NCBI GenBank assembly: GCA_946566685.1
Contig: CAMNXA010000012.1
Coordinates: 1 to 64,000 of the forward strand
Source: an uncultured Lachnospiraceae bacterium
Lineage (GTDB): Bacteria; Bacillota; Clostridia; Lachnospirales; Lachnospiraceae
Direction: 5' to 3'
DNA: 64,000 nucleotides
Shown here: positions 26,309-34,730 of the stretch, piece after piece
Layout of the letters: each line of letters starts with the position of its first letter
Position numbering within the stretch: the stretch's first letter is position 1
Translations under genes and position numbers: made by a program
Notes under the pieces: generated by a model
Told to the model about the DNA's origin: nothing
Seen by the model: the letters and a program-made list of their open reading frames with translations, nothing else
Databases searched by the model: none

Positions 26309-27586
26309 ATGTTAATAGAATTAATGGCAAAAAATTGCTTTTCCTTTTCAGATGAGATTCGATTTTCCACAAAAGCTGATATGAGAAATAAAAAGTTTTC
26401 ATCCAATGTCCATACAGAGAATAATTTCAATATTTTAAAAACAGTAGGAATTTATGGCCCAAACAATGCAGGAAAGACATGTTTGGTAAAATGTATCCGC
26501 AGTGTCAAGAACATTTTGTTAAATCAAAAACCCCGTATCATGTCCAATATTTTTCAGGAAAGTACAATATGTCAGCTGGGAATTACATTTTTGGAGGAGG
26601 GCAGAGAGTTTGCCTATGAATTTTGGTATGATGATAAAAAGGAAGAATATCCTTATGAAAAGTTTACTGAAATCACAAGAGACCAATATGGAAACGAAAA
26701 AGAAACTGTTTGGCTTTTAAAAGATATCATCAATGGAAATTGCCAATATGGTGACGAAGATCTTTTAAAAATGATGCCGCTTATATCTCAAAATAACCTG
26801 TTGTTTTATTTGGTAGATTCCAGCAAATTCCACCAGCTGGCGGAAATGAAGCGTATTGTTACAAAGTTTGCTTCTAAAATTGATATTGTCAACATGAACA
26901 ATATTCCTTTAAAACGTACCATTAGCATTATGAAAAATCAAAATGATCTTCAAAAAAAAGTCGTGGAGTTCATTAAGAATTCTGATTTATATATGGATGA
27001 TTTTGAATATGTGGATATGGATAAGATTCGTGTAAAAATAGATCCTGACGAGGAAAAGCCAGAGGAAAAGGCTCTTGATATTCCAGAGCAGATTATGGAT
27101 CAGATTCGATTGGTATCCGTTTATAGGGGGATTGCGGTTCCCAGTATACTTTTTGACTCTACGGGAACAAAGAAGATTGCTGCCCTTGCAAGTTATATCA
27201 TAGAGGGGATTGAACAGGGCAGAATTCTTATTGTGGACGAACTGGACAGCAGCATTCACTTTAAATTGACCAGAGCGATAGTTGCCATGTTTAATAATGA
27301 ACTGAATACCAATGCACAGATGATATTTACTGTACATGACATCAATTTAATGGATTGCAAAAAAATGTTCCGTAAAGAGCAGATATGGTTTATTCATAAG
27401 GATGATACCGGCATTTATGTTTATTCTCTGGCAGAGTTTACAGCACAACAGGGGATACGGGATACTACAGATATTATGGAGAAATATCGAAAAGGGGTAT
27501 TAGGCGCTCTGCCGGACCCTGAATTGATTCAATCCTTATTAAGTCTTAAAGGAAATCAGAGGGAGGTGCCAATTGATGGCGAATAA
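26309..27586 (+). CDS. AAA/ABC-type ATPase of a putative defence pair (AbiLi/RloA-like)
   Basis: The 425-residue protein begins MLIELMAKNCFSFSDEIRF, the usual first strand of OLD/SMC-like AAA_15/AAA_21 ATPases. Walker A is GPNNAGKT at about residues 47-54. Walker B is ILIVDELDSS at about 307, with the switch histidine in FTVHDINLMD about 30 residues later. No signal or membrane segment is seen. It overlaps the Toprim/RloB-like gene by 11 bp. ATPase plus Toprim pairs include AbiL, RloAB and PARIS, where the ATPase senses phage and controls the nuclease. Assignment to one named system is inference. The start at 26309 has GGAGGG upstream. Confidence 0.8.
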   Translation: MLIELMAKNCFSFSDEIRFSTKADMRNKKFSSNVHTENNFNILKTVGIYGPNNAGKTCLVKCIRSVKNILLNQKPRIMSNIFQESTICQLGITFLEEGREFAYEFWYDDKKEEYPYEKFTEITRDQYGNEKETVWLLKDIINGNCQYGDEDLLKMMPLISQNNLLFYLVDSSKFHQLAEMKRIVTKFASKIDIVNMNNIPLKRTISIMKNQNDLQKKVVEFIKNSDLYMDDFEYVDMDKIRVKIDPDEEKPEEKALDIPEQIMDQIRLVSVYRGIAVPSILFDSTGTKKIAALASYIIEGIEQGRILIVDELDSSIHFKLTRAIVAMFNNELNTNAQMIFTVHDINLMDCKKMFRKEQIWFIHKDDTGIYVYSLAEFTAQQGIRDTTDIMEKYRKGVLGALPDPELIQSLLSLKGNQREVPIDGE

Positions 27587-28208
27587 GCTTCCTCAGATTT
27601 TTACAGGTAATAAAATATGTATTATATGTGAAGGAGATGAAGAATATGAGTATCTGGAAAAGTTGATATCTTTAGATGTATGGAGTAAAAAATATTGTTT
27701 TCGGTTGGATAATGCTGGAGGAAACGGCAATATTCCGGCGCGGTATCAAGATAAGTTTCAGAATGGCTCATATGATCTGGTTTTAGTATTCTGCGATACA
27801 GATAAAAAACCCTATGAGCAGTATGTAGATATCAAGCGAAAGATTAATGAATTTCACGGGATTGAAAATGCAGCAGACCATGTTATCATATACGGGAATC
27901 CATGTACCATGCAGATTATCATTGAGCACTGGGATGATGTAGTGCTTGGTTCCCACAACAAGAAAAAGAATGCTCCAATTATTTTTACCCTGACAGGTAT
28001 AGAAGCATATAAGGGTAGGGCGGATCAGCGTCAAATGCTATTTTCGAGGATTACCAAAGAAAATTATCAGGAAATGCAGGAGAGGATTAAAAGTTTTCCT
28101 TCTGATGATACAGTGGAAGGAAGCACTAATTTTGGTAAATTTATTGAATATTTTACGATGGATGATAACAAGTGGATACAAATGATTAATAAAGTTTTGG
28201 ATGAGTGA
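27576..28208 (+). CDS. Toprim/RloB-like putative nuclease of the defence pair
   Basis: The 210-residue protein opens with strand KICIICEGDEEYEYLEKL. Its glutamate, and the later VLVFCDTDKKPYEQY with a DxD pair, match the Toprim catalytic pattern (E, then DxD) of RloB/AbiLii-type proteins. A mid-protein IYGNPCTMQIIIEHW block recalls the NPCFExW-like segment of RloB, with the glutamate/tryptophan spacing partly kept. The ATG at 27576 lies inside the ATPase gene and has GGGAGGTG 8 bases upstream. Translation coupling implies a fixed stoichiometry. It would cut nucleic acid when released or activated by the ATPase. Confidence 0.72.
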   Translation: MANKLPQIFTGNKICIICEGDEEYEYLEKLISLDVWSKKYCFRLDNAGGNGNIPARYQDKFQNGSYDLVLVFCDTDKKPYEQYVDIKRKINEFHGIENAADHVIIYGNPCTMQIIIEHWDDVVLGSHNKKKNAPIIFTLTGIEAYKGRADQRQMLFSRITKENYQEMQERIKSFPSDDTVEGSTNFGKFIEYFTMDDNKWIQMINKVLDE

Positions 28209-28263
28209 TATATACTGGAAAATATAAACTATAAGCAATAGGTTATATTTACGGCAATAAACA

Positions 28264-28297
28264 CAACCCCTGAGACAAAAAGTAGTTTCAGGGGTTG
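28264..28297. terminator. Bidirectional hairpin between the nuclease gene and merR
   Basis: CAACCCCTGAGAC pairs with GTTTCAGGGGTTG (one G-U) over an 8-base loop. It sits between two convergent genes. U-rich tails are weak on both strands, so efficiency is uncertain. Confidence 0.6.
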
Positions 28298-28310
28298 CGT
28301 TATGTGCTTT

Positions 28311-29147
28311 TTATCTTTTAACAAACACCCTAAACAACCAAAGCAGATACGGAAAGATCATCAGTGCCACTAAGGCTGTCCAGCCAATGCTCTGCCTGCT
28401 GATGGCCATTATGATGAAGACAACCAGCAGTAATAGATAAGGCCCGTTGATCAGCTGGTAAAGTACTTTTCTGTTTCTCGGAATGTCTTCCAGACCATCT
28501 TCTTCGGGATGGGTCATGGTACATTGTATGGTAGCGCCAAAACGTCCAAAGATTCGTTGGGCTGTATATTCTACCCCGTCAAGCTTAAAAGTTGGATACA
28601 TACCGCCTTTGAGAAGCACTAGATTCTGATGGTTTTCTTCAGCGTATTGAGACAGCGCTTCGCTAAATTCCATGGGATTCATTACCATGGTATCTGGCTG
28701 AAAAGAAAAAGTTTTTTTACGTTGTACTGCTGCAAATCTTTTATAATCCTCAATAATTGACATAAACTTACCCCCATTCTGTTCTATTTGCTCCATTTTT
28801 TCAAATGTTCCATCCAGATCTAAACACTCTGTGTCTGTTTGAAGCAGATCCTTGCAAACATCAATACAGGCTTCCAGTTTCTGCCGTCTTGCCTGCAATT
28901 CTTTGAGATGCTGCTCCAGTATTGTATGAAGCGGCATCTGCGCTGACAGGATTTTGTGGATGTCTTCTATAGAAAAATCCAGTTTCCGCAAAAGTTTAAT
29001 GGTCTTAAGTGTGGTAAGATCTTCCTGTGAATATTCGCGGTAATTGTTCTCGGAATTTCTCATTGGCTGAAGCAATCCCTTCTTTTCATAGAAACGGATA
29101 TTCTGTTTGGTGATTCCTGTCAGGCGTTCCAGTTCATTGATGTTCAA
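28311..29147 (-). CDS. MerR family regulator with a C-terminal membrane region
   Basis: The 278-residue protein has an N-terminal MerR helix-turn-helix (NINELERLTGITKQNIRFYE, KKGLLQPMRNSENNYREYS) and a dimerisation coiled coil to about residue 120. The C-terminal part ends in two strongly hydrophobic helices (about 228-270). It uses a TTG start preceded by GGGAGGAA; no in-frame ATG is available. The architecture suggests a membrane-tethered regulator. Its promoter has the 19-bp spacer typical of MerR-activated promoters, so it likely regulates itself. No target gene lies downstream. The effector is unknown. Confidence 0.85.
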   Translation of the reverse strand: MNINELERLTGITKQNIRFYEKKGLLQPMRNSENNYREYSQEDLTTLKTIKLLRKLDFSIEDIHKILSAQMPLHTILEQHLKELQARRQKLEACIDVCKDLLQTDTECLDLDGTFEKMEQIEQNGGKFMSIIEDYKRFAAVQRKKTFSFQPDTMVMNPMEFSEALSQYAEENHQNLVLLKGGMYPTFKLDGVEYTAQRIFGRFGATIQCTMTHPEEDGLEDIPRNRKVLYQLINGPYLLLLVVFIIMAISRQSIGWTALVALMIFPYLLWLFRVFVKR

Positions 29148-29182
29148 TGGAAATATTCCTCCCTTCCATGTTTGTTAAGCTG

Positions 29183-29213
29183 AGTATAAGGGGTATAGTT
29201 AGTATAAGGTCAA
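29183..29213 (-). promoter_or_regulatory. MerR-type promoter with 19-bp spacer
   Basis: Read on the minus strand, -35 TTGACC (29213-29208) and -10 TATACT (29188-29183) are separated by exactly 19 bp. The spacer contains the near-palindrome TATACTAACTATA. This overlong spacing with a central dyad is the hallmark of promoters twisted into activity by MerR proteins. Confidence 0.75.
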
Positions 29214-29422
29214 GAGTTTCATGTGTTTTTTTCTATTTTTTCTTTTTATTCTTATTATACATAAGATTTGTGAAAAATAATTATCATAATCAGCATTTTC
29301 ATCTGTGGATTGCAGGGATAGTCCAGGTGGACATTGCGTTGCAAAATCTCAGGGATATATGCTATGATAATAAAAATAATGGTGGAGCAGATTTTATATT
29401 GTTGTAAATAAGGGAATCAGTT

Positions 29423-30361
29423 ATGAATTATATTATTTTGGATTTGGAATGGAATCAAAGCAGCAGTGGTGAGGAGGAAGTTGTAAAAGTACTGCCCTTC
29501 GAGATCATTGAAATTGGCGCTATCAAATTAAATCATGATAAAAAAATGATCGATGAGTTTTCGGAGCTTATCAAGCCGCAGGTGTATCATGAGATGCATC
29601 ATATTACCAGAAAGCTGATTCATTTGCAGATGGAACAGCTTGAGAAAGGACATCTTTTTACGGATGTGATGGAAGAGTTCTGGGATTGGTGCGGTAAAGA
29701 ATATATTTTCTGTACCTGGGGATGTCTGGATTTGGTGGAATTACAGAGAAATCTCAGATATTATGGGTTAGAACCAATGGCAGAAGGGCCGTTTGCATTT
29801 TTGGATGTGCAGAAGTTATTCAGTATTGCGTTTGAGGACAAGAAGTCCAGAAGAACTTTGGAATATGCCATAGATTTTCTTCATATTGAGAAGGATATTC
29901 CTTTTCACAGGGCTTTCAGTGATGCTTATTATACGGCGAAGATCCTGGCGGAAATACCAGAGGAAGTGATGAAGAAATATTCTTTCGATGTATTTCATCT
30001 GCCCAAGGATAAGGATTCCGAGATACAGGTGATCTTTGATGATTACGCAAAATATATTTCCCGCAGCTTTGAGGATAAGGCACAGGCAGTGGCGGATCGG
30101 AAGGTTATGAGCACCAGATGTTATCTGTGTCATAAGAACCTGCGCAGAAAGATCCGCTGGTTTACGCCCAATGGAAAACATTATTACAGTGTATCCTACT
30201 GTGATAAACATGGTTACATGAAAGCTAAAGTACGGCTCCGCAAAGCAGAAAATGACAGGGTCTATGTGGTGAAGACGGAAAAATTCATCACCCAGGAAGA
30301 AGTGGACAATCTGCGGGCAAAGTATCAGAAGTCAAAGTCATCAAAGTCTGAACGTACATAA
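29423..30361 (+). CDS. DEDDh 3'-5' exonuclease family protein
   Basis: A 312-residue protein. The exonuclease domain (about 1-185) shows motif I ILDLEWNQ with a glutamate two residues after the first aspartate, as the DEDD class requires. Exo II is in CTWGCLDLVEL and Exo III is in HRAFSDAYYTAKIL with histidine five residues before aspartate (DEDDh). A C-terminal segment has CYLCHKNLRRKIRWF and SYCDKHGY, four metal-ligand candidates that may form a zinc finger, then a lysine-rich end. It probably trims RNA or DNA ends. The last 37 bases overlap the convergent dacF-like gene. Confidence 0.82.
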   Translation: MNYIILDLEWNQSSSGEEEVVKVLPFEIIEIGAIKLNHDKKMIDEFSELIKPQVYHEMHHITRKLIHLQMEQLEKGHLFTDVMEEFWDWCGKEYIFCTWGCLDLVELQRNLRYYGLEPMAEGPFAFLDVQKLFSIAFEDKKSRRTLEYAIDFLHIEKDIPFHRAFSDAYYTAKILAEIPEEVMKKYSFDVFHLPKDKDSEIQVIFDDYAKYISRSFEDKAQAVADRKVMSTRCYLCHKNLRRKIRWFTPNGKHYYSVSYCDKHGYMKAKVRLRKAENDRVYVVKTEKFITQEEVDNLRAKYQKSKSSKSERT

Positions 30362-31830
30362 GACCTGCGCCGCTGTTTACGTTTCACACGGTTATTTCTG
30401 CGCTTGGCTGTCTTCCGGTTGGCAATCAGCGCCCGGAGAACAAACAGGAAGATCAGGACAGCGGCCAGAACCAGAACGGTAATTAGTACCTTTTTGACAT
30501 TGATAAAAATAGTATCTTTCTCTGGGGTGGGTTCTATATCCGGTTCGGCTTCTACCTTTTCCACGCTGACATCGGTGGATGTCATATTTGTGTCAAATTC
30601 ATAGGTGGCGCCGGATTCTGTGATCAGATCAAGGTATGCGCTTCCCACATACATATCATGATAGGAATAGCGGATCTGTGCTACACGGTTTTCATCAGAT
30701 ATACTGTAATCAATCTCCGAATCAAGATCTGAGAAGGAGATGACATTTGGAACGATGACATAGCTGTCCTTATCTATGGAGAGGATAGGTTTGGAACTGC
30801 CAAAGATATCATCACCAATCTGTAAAAATCCTGTGGCTTCAATATTGTAGCGATCCTCATTTTCCGAGATATTCATCACCTGGAAATTGTGGAAGCCATA
30901 GTCCAGAAGTTCTTTGGTATCTGTGAATTGGGCCGGGGATTCCTCTTTAAAGACAACGCAGATCAGACGCATCCCATTTTGCTCCGCACAGGTGACGAGG
31001 GTCTGCCGTGCCTCATCCGTATAGCCGGTCTTGCCGCCAAGGATTCCATCATAGGGGATCTCGCCGTTGATCAGTTTATGCTTGTTATTTAGGTAAAAAT
31101 CATCGGGCTGTGTACTGGTAGGTTCAAAATGGCAGCGTGCGGTATTGCCAATCTTGCACAGCATTTCATTTTGAAAAAAATAACTGGAAATCAGCGCCAG
31201 ATCATAAGCGCTGGTGTAATGGTCGGAATCCTGAAGCCCGTTTGTATTCATAAAATGGGTATCTTTACATCCGATTTCTTCCGCCCGTTTATTCATCAGT
31301 GCCACAAAGTCATCTATGGAGCCGGAGATATATTCTCCTACGGCATTGGCTACTTCGTTGGCGGAACCGACCAGGATTCCATAGAGGCATTCTTCCAGGG
31401 TAATAGACTGCCCCACATCCATACCCATGTTAGAACCGCCGACCGGTACGGAAAAAACGGCATCATGACTGAATTCCACTTTATCATCCAGGTTGCCCTG
31501 TTCCATCGCGAGCAGACAGGTCATGATCTTGGTGGTGCTGGCTGGATAGAGGCGTTCATGGATATTTTTGGAGTAGAGAATAACACCGGTATTGGCATCC
31601 ATCAAAATAGCGGATTGTGCACTGATCTGTGGGCCAACGGGCCAGTTTTCAATTTCATTGGATTGAATAGGAAGAGCCTTGCGGGCTTCTGCCTCTGCTT
31701 CCAGTTCTTCTAAAGTGGCATAGGCAGTAAGTGTATCAACATGGAAGCCGCATAGAAATATGGCAGCTGTAAGGAGCAGTAAAAGGAATCTCGCTGCCCT
31801 TTGGTTTTTATATTTATATAATGAAAACAT
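30325..31830 (-). CDS. D-alanyl-D-alanine carboxypeptidase (serine-type, DacF-like)
   Basis: The 501-residue penicillin-binding protein removes the terminal D-Ala from peptidoglycan pentapeptides outside the membrane. A signal peptide covers about residues 14-37. The catalytic S98-T-T-K101 is in YPASTTKIM, the SxN motif is in GSANEVAN and the KTG motif is in GGKTGYTD. A PBP5_C beta domain follows. A C-terminal membrane helix (about 445-470) and a very basic R/K tail ending in an acidic FDDFDF stretch anchor it. Its 3' end overlaps the exonuclease gene. Confidence 0.92.
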   Translation of the reverse strand: MFSLYKYKNQRAARFLLLLLTAAIFLCGFHVDTLTAYATLEELEAEAEARKALPIQSNEIENWPVGPQISAQSAILMDANTGVILYSKNIHERLYPASTTKIMTCLLAMEQGNLDDKVEFSHDAVFSVPVGGSNMGMDVGQSITLEECLYGILVGSANEVANAVGEYISGSIDDFVALMNKRAEEIGCKDTHFMNTNGLQDSDHYTSAYDLALISSYFFQNEMLCKIGNTARCHFEPTSTQPDDFYLNNKHKLINGEIPYDGILGGKTGYTDEARQTLVTCAEQNGMRLICVVFKEESPAQFTDTKELLDYGFHNFQVMNISENEDRYNIEATGFLQIGDDIFGSSKPILSIDKDSYVIVPNVISFSDLDSEIDYSISDENRVAQIRYSYHDMYVGSAYLDLITESGATYEFDTNMTSTDVSVEKVEAEPDIEPTPEKDTIFINVKKVLITVLVLAAVLIFLFVLRALIANRKTAKRRNNRVKRKQRRRSYVRSDFDDFDF

Positions 31831-32003
31831 ATTGTCAGACCTTTCTTTTATGGTAACAAGTATATGTCAAAATCAGTTGTTTATGAATTTGGAGTGTTTT
31901 ACATTTTGAAATACAGACGGCCAAACTTAAGCCACATATATCATACACTATTTTTTACAAAAACTGTAGTGTATTCACAAAAAATACAAAATGTTGTAAA
32001 ATA

Positions 32004-32051
32004 GACGCAGACTCAGCAGTCTGCGTCCCAAGAATTGCACAGCAATTCTTG
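32004..32051. repeat. Double palindrome in the dacF-like/trmB divergent gap
   Basis: GACGCAGACT/AGTCTGCGTC (32004-32027, loop CAGC) is followed one base later by CAAGAATTGC/GCAATTCTTG (32029-32051, loop ACA). Both stems are 10 bp and perfect. The two-hairpin layout resembles repetitive extragenic palindromes and is like the other repeat family of this window in architecture, but not in its first arm. Gap 31831-32209 holds nothing else except the trmB promoter. Confidence 0.75.
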
Positions 32052-32085
32052 TTGAAGTCGCCAAGGATTACAGCATTTGTGGATA

Positions 32086-32094
32086 TGATATAAT
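32086..32094 (+). promoter_or_regulatory. Extended -10 promoter for trmB
   Basis: TG-A-TATAAT is a perfect extended -10 about 115 bp before trmB. The -35 is poor. A long leader of about 110 bases would follow; no known riboswitch was recognised in it. Confidence 0.5.
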
Positions 32095-32209
32095 GGATAA
32101 AGTAAGATTTTAATCTATGGGTAACAGGCCGGGTGATCTGCTTTGGGTTAAAAATTGTATGTAGGAATATGGATTAACAGGAGTATTAATTGAGGACAGG
32201 AATCGATAT

Positions 32210-32848
32210 ATGAGACTTAGGAATATAACAGGTTCGCGGGAAGTGATCGCAGGTTGTGACTATGTGATTCACGAACCTCAGGAACATCGGGGAAAATGGA
32301 GGGAAGTATTCGGAAACGATCATCCAATCCGGATAGAAATTGGTATGGGGAAAGGCCGTTTTATCATGGATCTGGCAAGGGCGAATCCGGATATCAATTA
32401 TATAGGAATTGAGAAATATTCCAGTGTGCTGCTCCGGGGGATTCAGAAGATGGAAGCCGATCCGCTGAGGAATCTATATTTTATCCGCATGGAGGCAGAG
32501 GAGATTACAAGTGTATTTGCACCGGGAGAAGTGGAGCGGATTTATTTGAATTTTTCAGATCCCTGGCCGAAGGATCGGCATGCGAAGAGAAGACTGCCCT
32601 CCCGTGAATTTTTACAGCGGTATGATGAGATACTAATACCGGATGGTTTGATCGAGTTTAAGACAGACAATCTGGAGTTGTTTCGATTTGCATTAGGGGA
32701 ACTGGAACCGGCAGGATGGCAGCTGGAACAGGTGACGGAAGATCTGCATCATGATGCGCAGATGATGCAGGGCAATGTGATGACGGAATACGAAGAAAAA
32801 TTTTCGTCCATGGGAAACCCTATTTGTAAATATATTATTTCGCGGTAG
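32210..32848 (+). CDS. trmB: tRNA (guanine-N7-)-methyltransferase
   Basis: The 212-residue SAM-dependent enzyme methylates G46 in the tRNA variable loop. SAM motif I is RIEIGMGKGRFIMDLA. YIGIEKYSSVLLRGIQKM follows. The TrmB signature NFSDPWPKDRHAKRRL and the closing TEYEEKFSSMGNPICKY are present. Length is normal. It precedes trxA by about 50 bp. Confidence 0.95.
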   Translation: MRLRNITGSREVIAGCDYVIHEPQEHRGKWREVFGNDHPIRIEIGMGKGRFIMDLARANPDINYIGIEKYSSVLLRGIQKMEADPLRNLYFIRMEAEEITSVFAPGEVERIYLNFSDPWPKDRHAKRRLPSREFLQRYDEILIPDGLIEFKTDNLELFRFALGELEPAGWQLEQVTEDLHHDAQMMQGNVMTEYEEKFSSMGNPICKYIISR

Positions 32849-32895
32849 TTCCAGATTGGGACAAGCCGCAAGAATCAATAATAGGAGGAAAAAAT

Positions 32896-33213
32896 ATGGA
32901 GTACAAGTTTACAGCAGCAAATTTTGAAAATGAGGTATTGAACTCAGAAATTCCGGTCTTCGTAGATTTTTACGCAGACTGGTGCGGGCCCTGCAAGATG
33001 ATGGCGCCGATCGTGGAGGAATTGGCTAAAAAGTATGACGGCAAGGTAAAGGTTGGGAAGTGCAATATTGATGAGGAAGATGGGCTTGCCAGATTGTATC
33101 GTGTCATGTCTATTCCAACCATGAAATTCTTTGTGGATGGGAAAGAAGCCGGCACGATTGTTGGCGCTGTTCCCCAGGAAGAACTGGAAGCACAGTTTGA
33201 AAAAATGTTGTAA
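32896..33213 (+). CDS. trxA: Thioredoxin
   Basis: The 105-residue protein has the active site W29-C30-G31-P32-C33 after strand VFVDFYADW and the cis-proline region SIPTMKFF. It is a cytoplasmic disulfide reductant that uses thioredoxin reductase encoded elsewhere. AGGAGG precedes the ATG. A hairpin and a copy of the dispersed palindromic repeat follow. Confidence 0.95.
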   Translation: MEYKFTAANFENEVLNSEIPVFVDFYADWCGPCKMMAPIVEELAKKYDGKVKVGKCNIDEEDGLARLYRVMSIPTMKFFVDGKEAGTIVGAVPQEELEAQFEKML

Positions 33214-33221
33214 TATAAAGA

Positions 33222-33265
33222 TCCCTGACTATCCGGTCACGATTCACGTAACTGACAGTCAGGGA
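33222..33265 (+). terminator. Probable terminator after trxA
   Basis: TCCCTGACT (33222-33230) and AGTCAGGGA (33257-33265) form a 9-bp stem with a long loop that can pair further inside. CATTTTGT follows, a short U-rich tail. Confidence 0.6.
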
Positions 33266-33285
33266 CATTTTGTGGGGTAGGAAAG

Positions 33286-33350
33286 TCTTCCGCTTATTCG
33301 AGTCCGCGAAGCGGATCTCGCAAAGTTATTTGCGAAGCAAATTACTTTTT
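33286..33350. repeat. Dispersed bipartite palindromic repeat, copy 1
   Basis: This copy has a first palindromic part built on CCGC...CCGCGAAGCGG followed by ATCTCGCAAAG, and a second hairpin ATTTGC-GAA-GCAAAT with a T-rich end. It lies between the convergent trxA and antiporter genes. The same element occurs at 39668-39727 (reverse) and, in three tandem units, at 56397-56590. Confidence 0.75.
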
Positions 33351-33351
33351 G

Positions 33352-34542
33352 TTATGCAGCTGTATTTTCCGGAGTTTTCTCCTTGCTGTATAAGAATTTC
33401 ATGATAAGCGGCGTCATAATGGAGGATACCAAAATCAACAGGATAACCGCTGTAAAGTAATCCGCAGTCAAAAGACCTGCGGCCATACCCTTCTGTGCTA
33501 CGATCAGGGCCACTTCTCCGCGCGTCATCATACCAACACCGATTTTCAGAGAATCGGGAAAACTGTATCGGCAGAGTTTGCTCATCAGACCGCAGCCCAG
33601 CACCTTGGCTGACAGTGCCACGATCACAAAGCAGATGCAGAAGGCGATCATAGTGCCGTCTATTGCATCAAAGGTAGTTTTCAGGCCTATACCTGCGAAA
33701 AAGATGGGGCCGAAGATCATATAAGAACTGACATCAACCTTGCGTTCTATGTAAGTGTTGTCACTCAGGTTACACAGCACGATACCGGCCACGTAAGCAC
33801 CGGTGATATCTGCGATCCCGAAATATTTCTCCGCGGCGTAGGACAGAGCAAAGCAGAAAGCCAGCGCAGCAATGGGGATTCGCCTGGTGTGGGGATATCG
33901 TTTATCCAGCGTCAGGAAAATCTTAAAGACGATAAATCCGCCCACGATGGCCATGATAAAGAAAGCGATTGTCTTTATGACTACCATACCCGGGTGCGAA
34001 TCGGGATTCTTAAAGCCGATTACAAAAGTGAGGACGATGATACCGATCACATCGTCAATGATCGCAGCACTGACAATGGTAGTGCCGACTTTACTTTTAA
34101 TCTTACCCAGTTCCTGTAAAACGGCCACAGTAATGCTGACACTGGTGGCAGTCATAATGGTTCCCATGAAGACTGCCTTATAGAAATTCTCACTGCCCCA
34201 GGGGGCAAAGCCATAAAATCCCATATATAAAAGGGCACCCATGATCAATGGAACAAACACGCCGGCGCAGGCGATCAGAAACGCAATGGGGCCGGTTTTG
34301 AGCAGTTCCTTCAAATCTGTTTCCAGACCCACCTCAAACATTAGGATGATCACGCCAATCTCCGCCATCTGTGTGATAAATTCCGTCTGGCTGATCCAGC
34401 CAAGGACACAGGGTCCAACAATAAGGCCGGCCAGAATCTGGCCAACTACCTGAGGCGCCTTACATTTTCTCGCCAAAATACCAAATACTTTAGCAAAAAA
34501 CAGGATGACAGCAAGATCCAGAAATACAGTATATGTTTCCAT
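33352..34542 (-). CDS. Cation:proton antiporter, CPA2/Kef type
   Basis: A 396-residue membrane protein with about 12 helices and no C-terminal TrkA domain. Family segments are LAGLIVGPCVLGW, MFEVGLETDLKELL, AIIDDVIGIIVL (the ion-binding DD pair) and MMTRGEVALIVAQKG. Members exchange Na+ or K+ for H+. Start 34542 has GAGGGA upstream and fits the family N-terminus better than the ten-residue longer frame. Its specificity cannot be read. Confidence 0.88.
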   Translation of the reverse strand: METYTVFLDLAVILFFAKVFGILARKCKAPQVVGQILAGLIVGPCVLGWISQTEFITQMAEIGVIILMFEVGLETDLKELLKTGPIAFLIACAGVFVPLIMGALLYMGFYGFAPWGSENFYKAVFMGTIMTATSVSITVAVLQELGKIKSKVGTTIVSAAIIDDVIGIIVLTFVIGFKNPDSHPGMVVIKTIAFFIMAIVGGFIVFKIFLTLDKRYPHTRRIPIAALAFCFALSYAAEKYFGIADITGAYVAGIVLCNLSDNTYIERKVDVSSYMIFGPIFFAGIGLKTTFDAIDGTMIAFCICFVIVALSAKVLGCGLMSKLCRYSFPDSLKIGVGMMTRGEVALIVAQKGMAAGLLTADYFTAVILLILVSSIMTPLIMKFLYSKEKTPENTAA

Positions 34543-34730
34543 AATATTCCCTCCCTCGTAAGAATGATTCATATTTAAATTTTCATCCTTAAATAGTTAT
34601 AGCCTCAAAACAATATAATGTCAACGCAAAGAATGGAAAATATGAGATTTTTGTGGTATTTTAGAAGGTAAGAACCTTGTGTATTTGATGTTGAGATGAG
34701 GCAGTAAACGGCTATGCCATGGAGGGAATT

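Noticed and set aside
29147-29407. 86-codon plus-strand frame after merR
   Set aside because: It overlaps the MerR promoter, has no ribosome binding site and translates to an AT-driven hydrophobic run.
31129-31713. 194-codon plus-strand frame inside the carboxypeptidase gene
   Set aside because: The minus strand encodes all three penicillin-binding motifs; the plus frame has no family features.
33872-34453. Plus-strand open frames inside the antiporter gene
   Set aside because: They are shadows of a conserved membrane protein read on the minus strand and lack ribosome binding sites.
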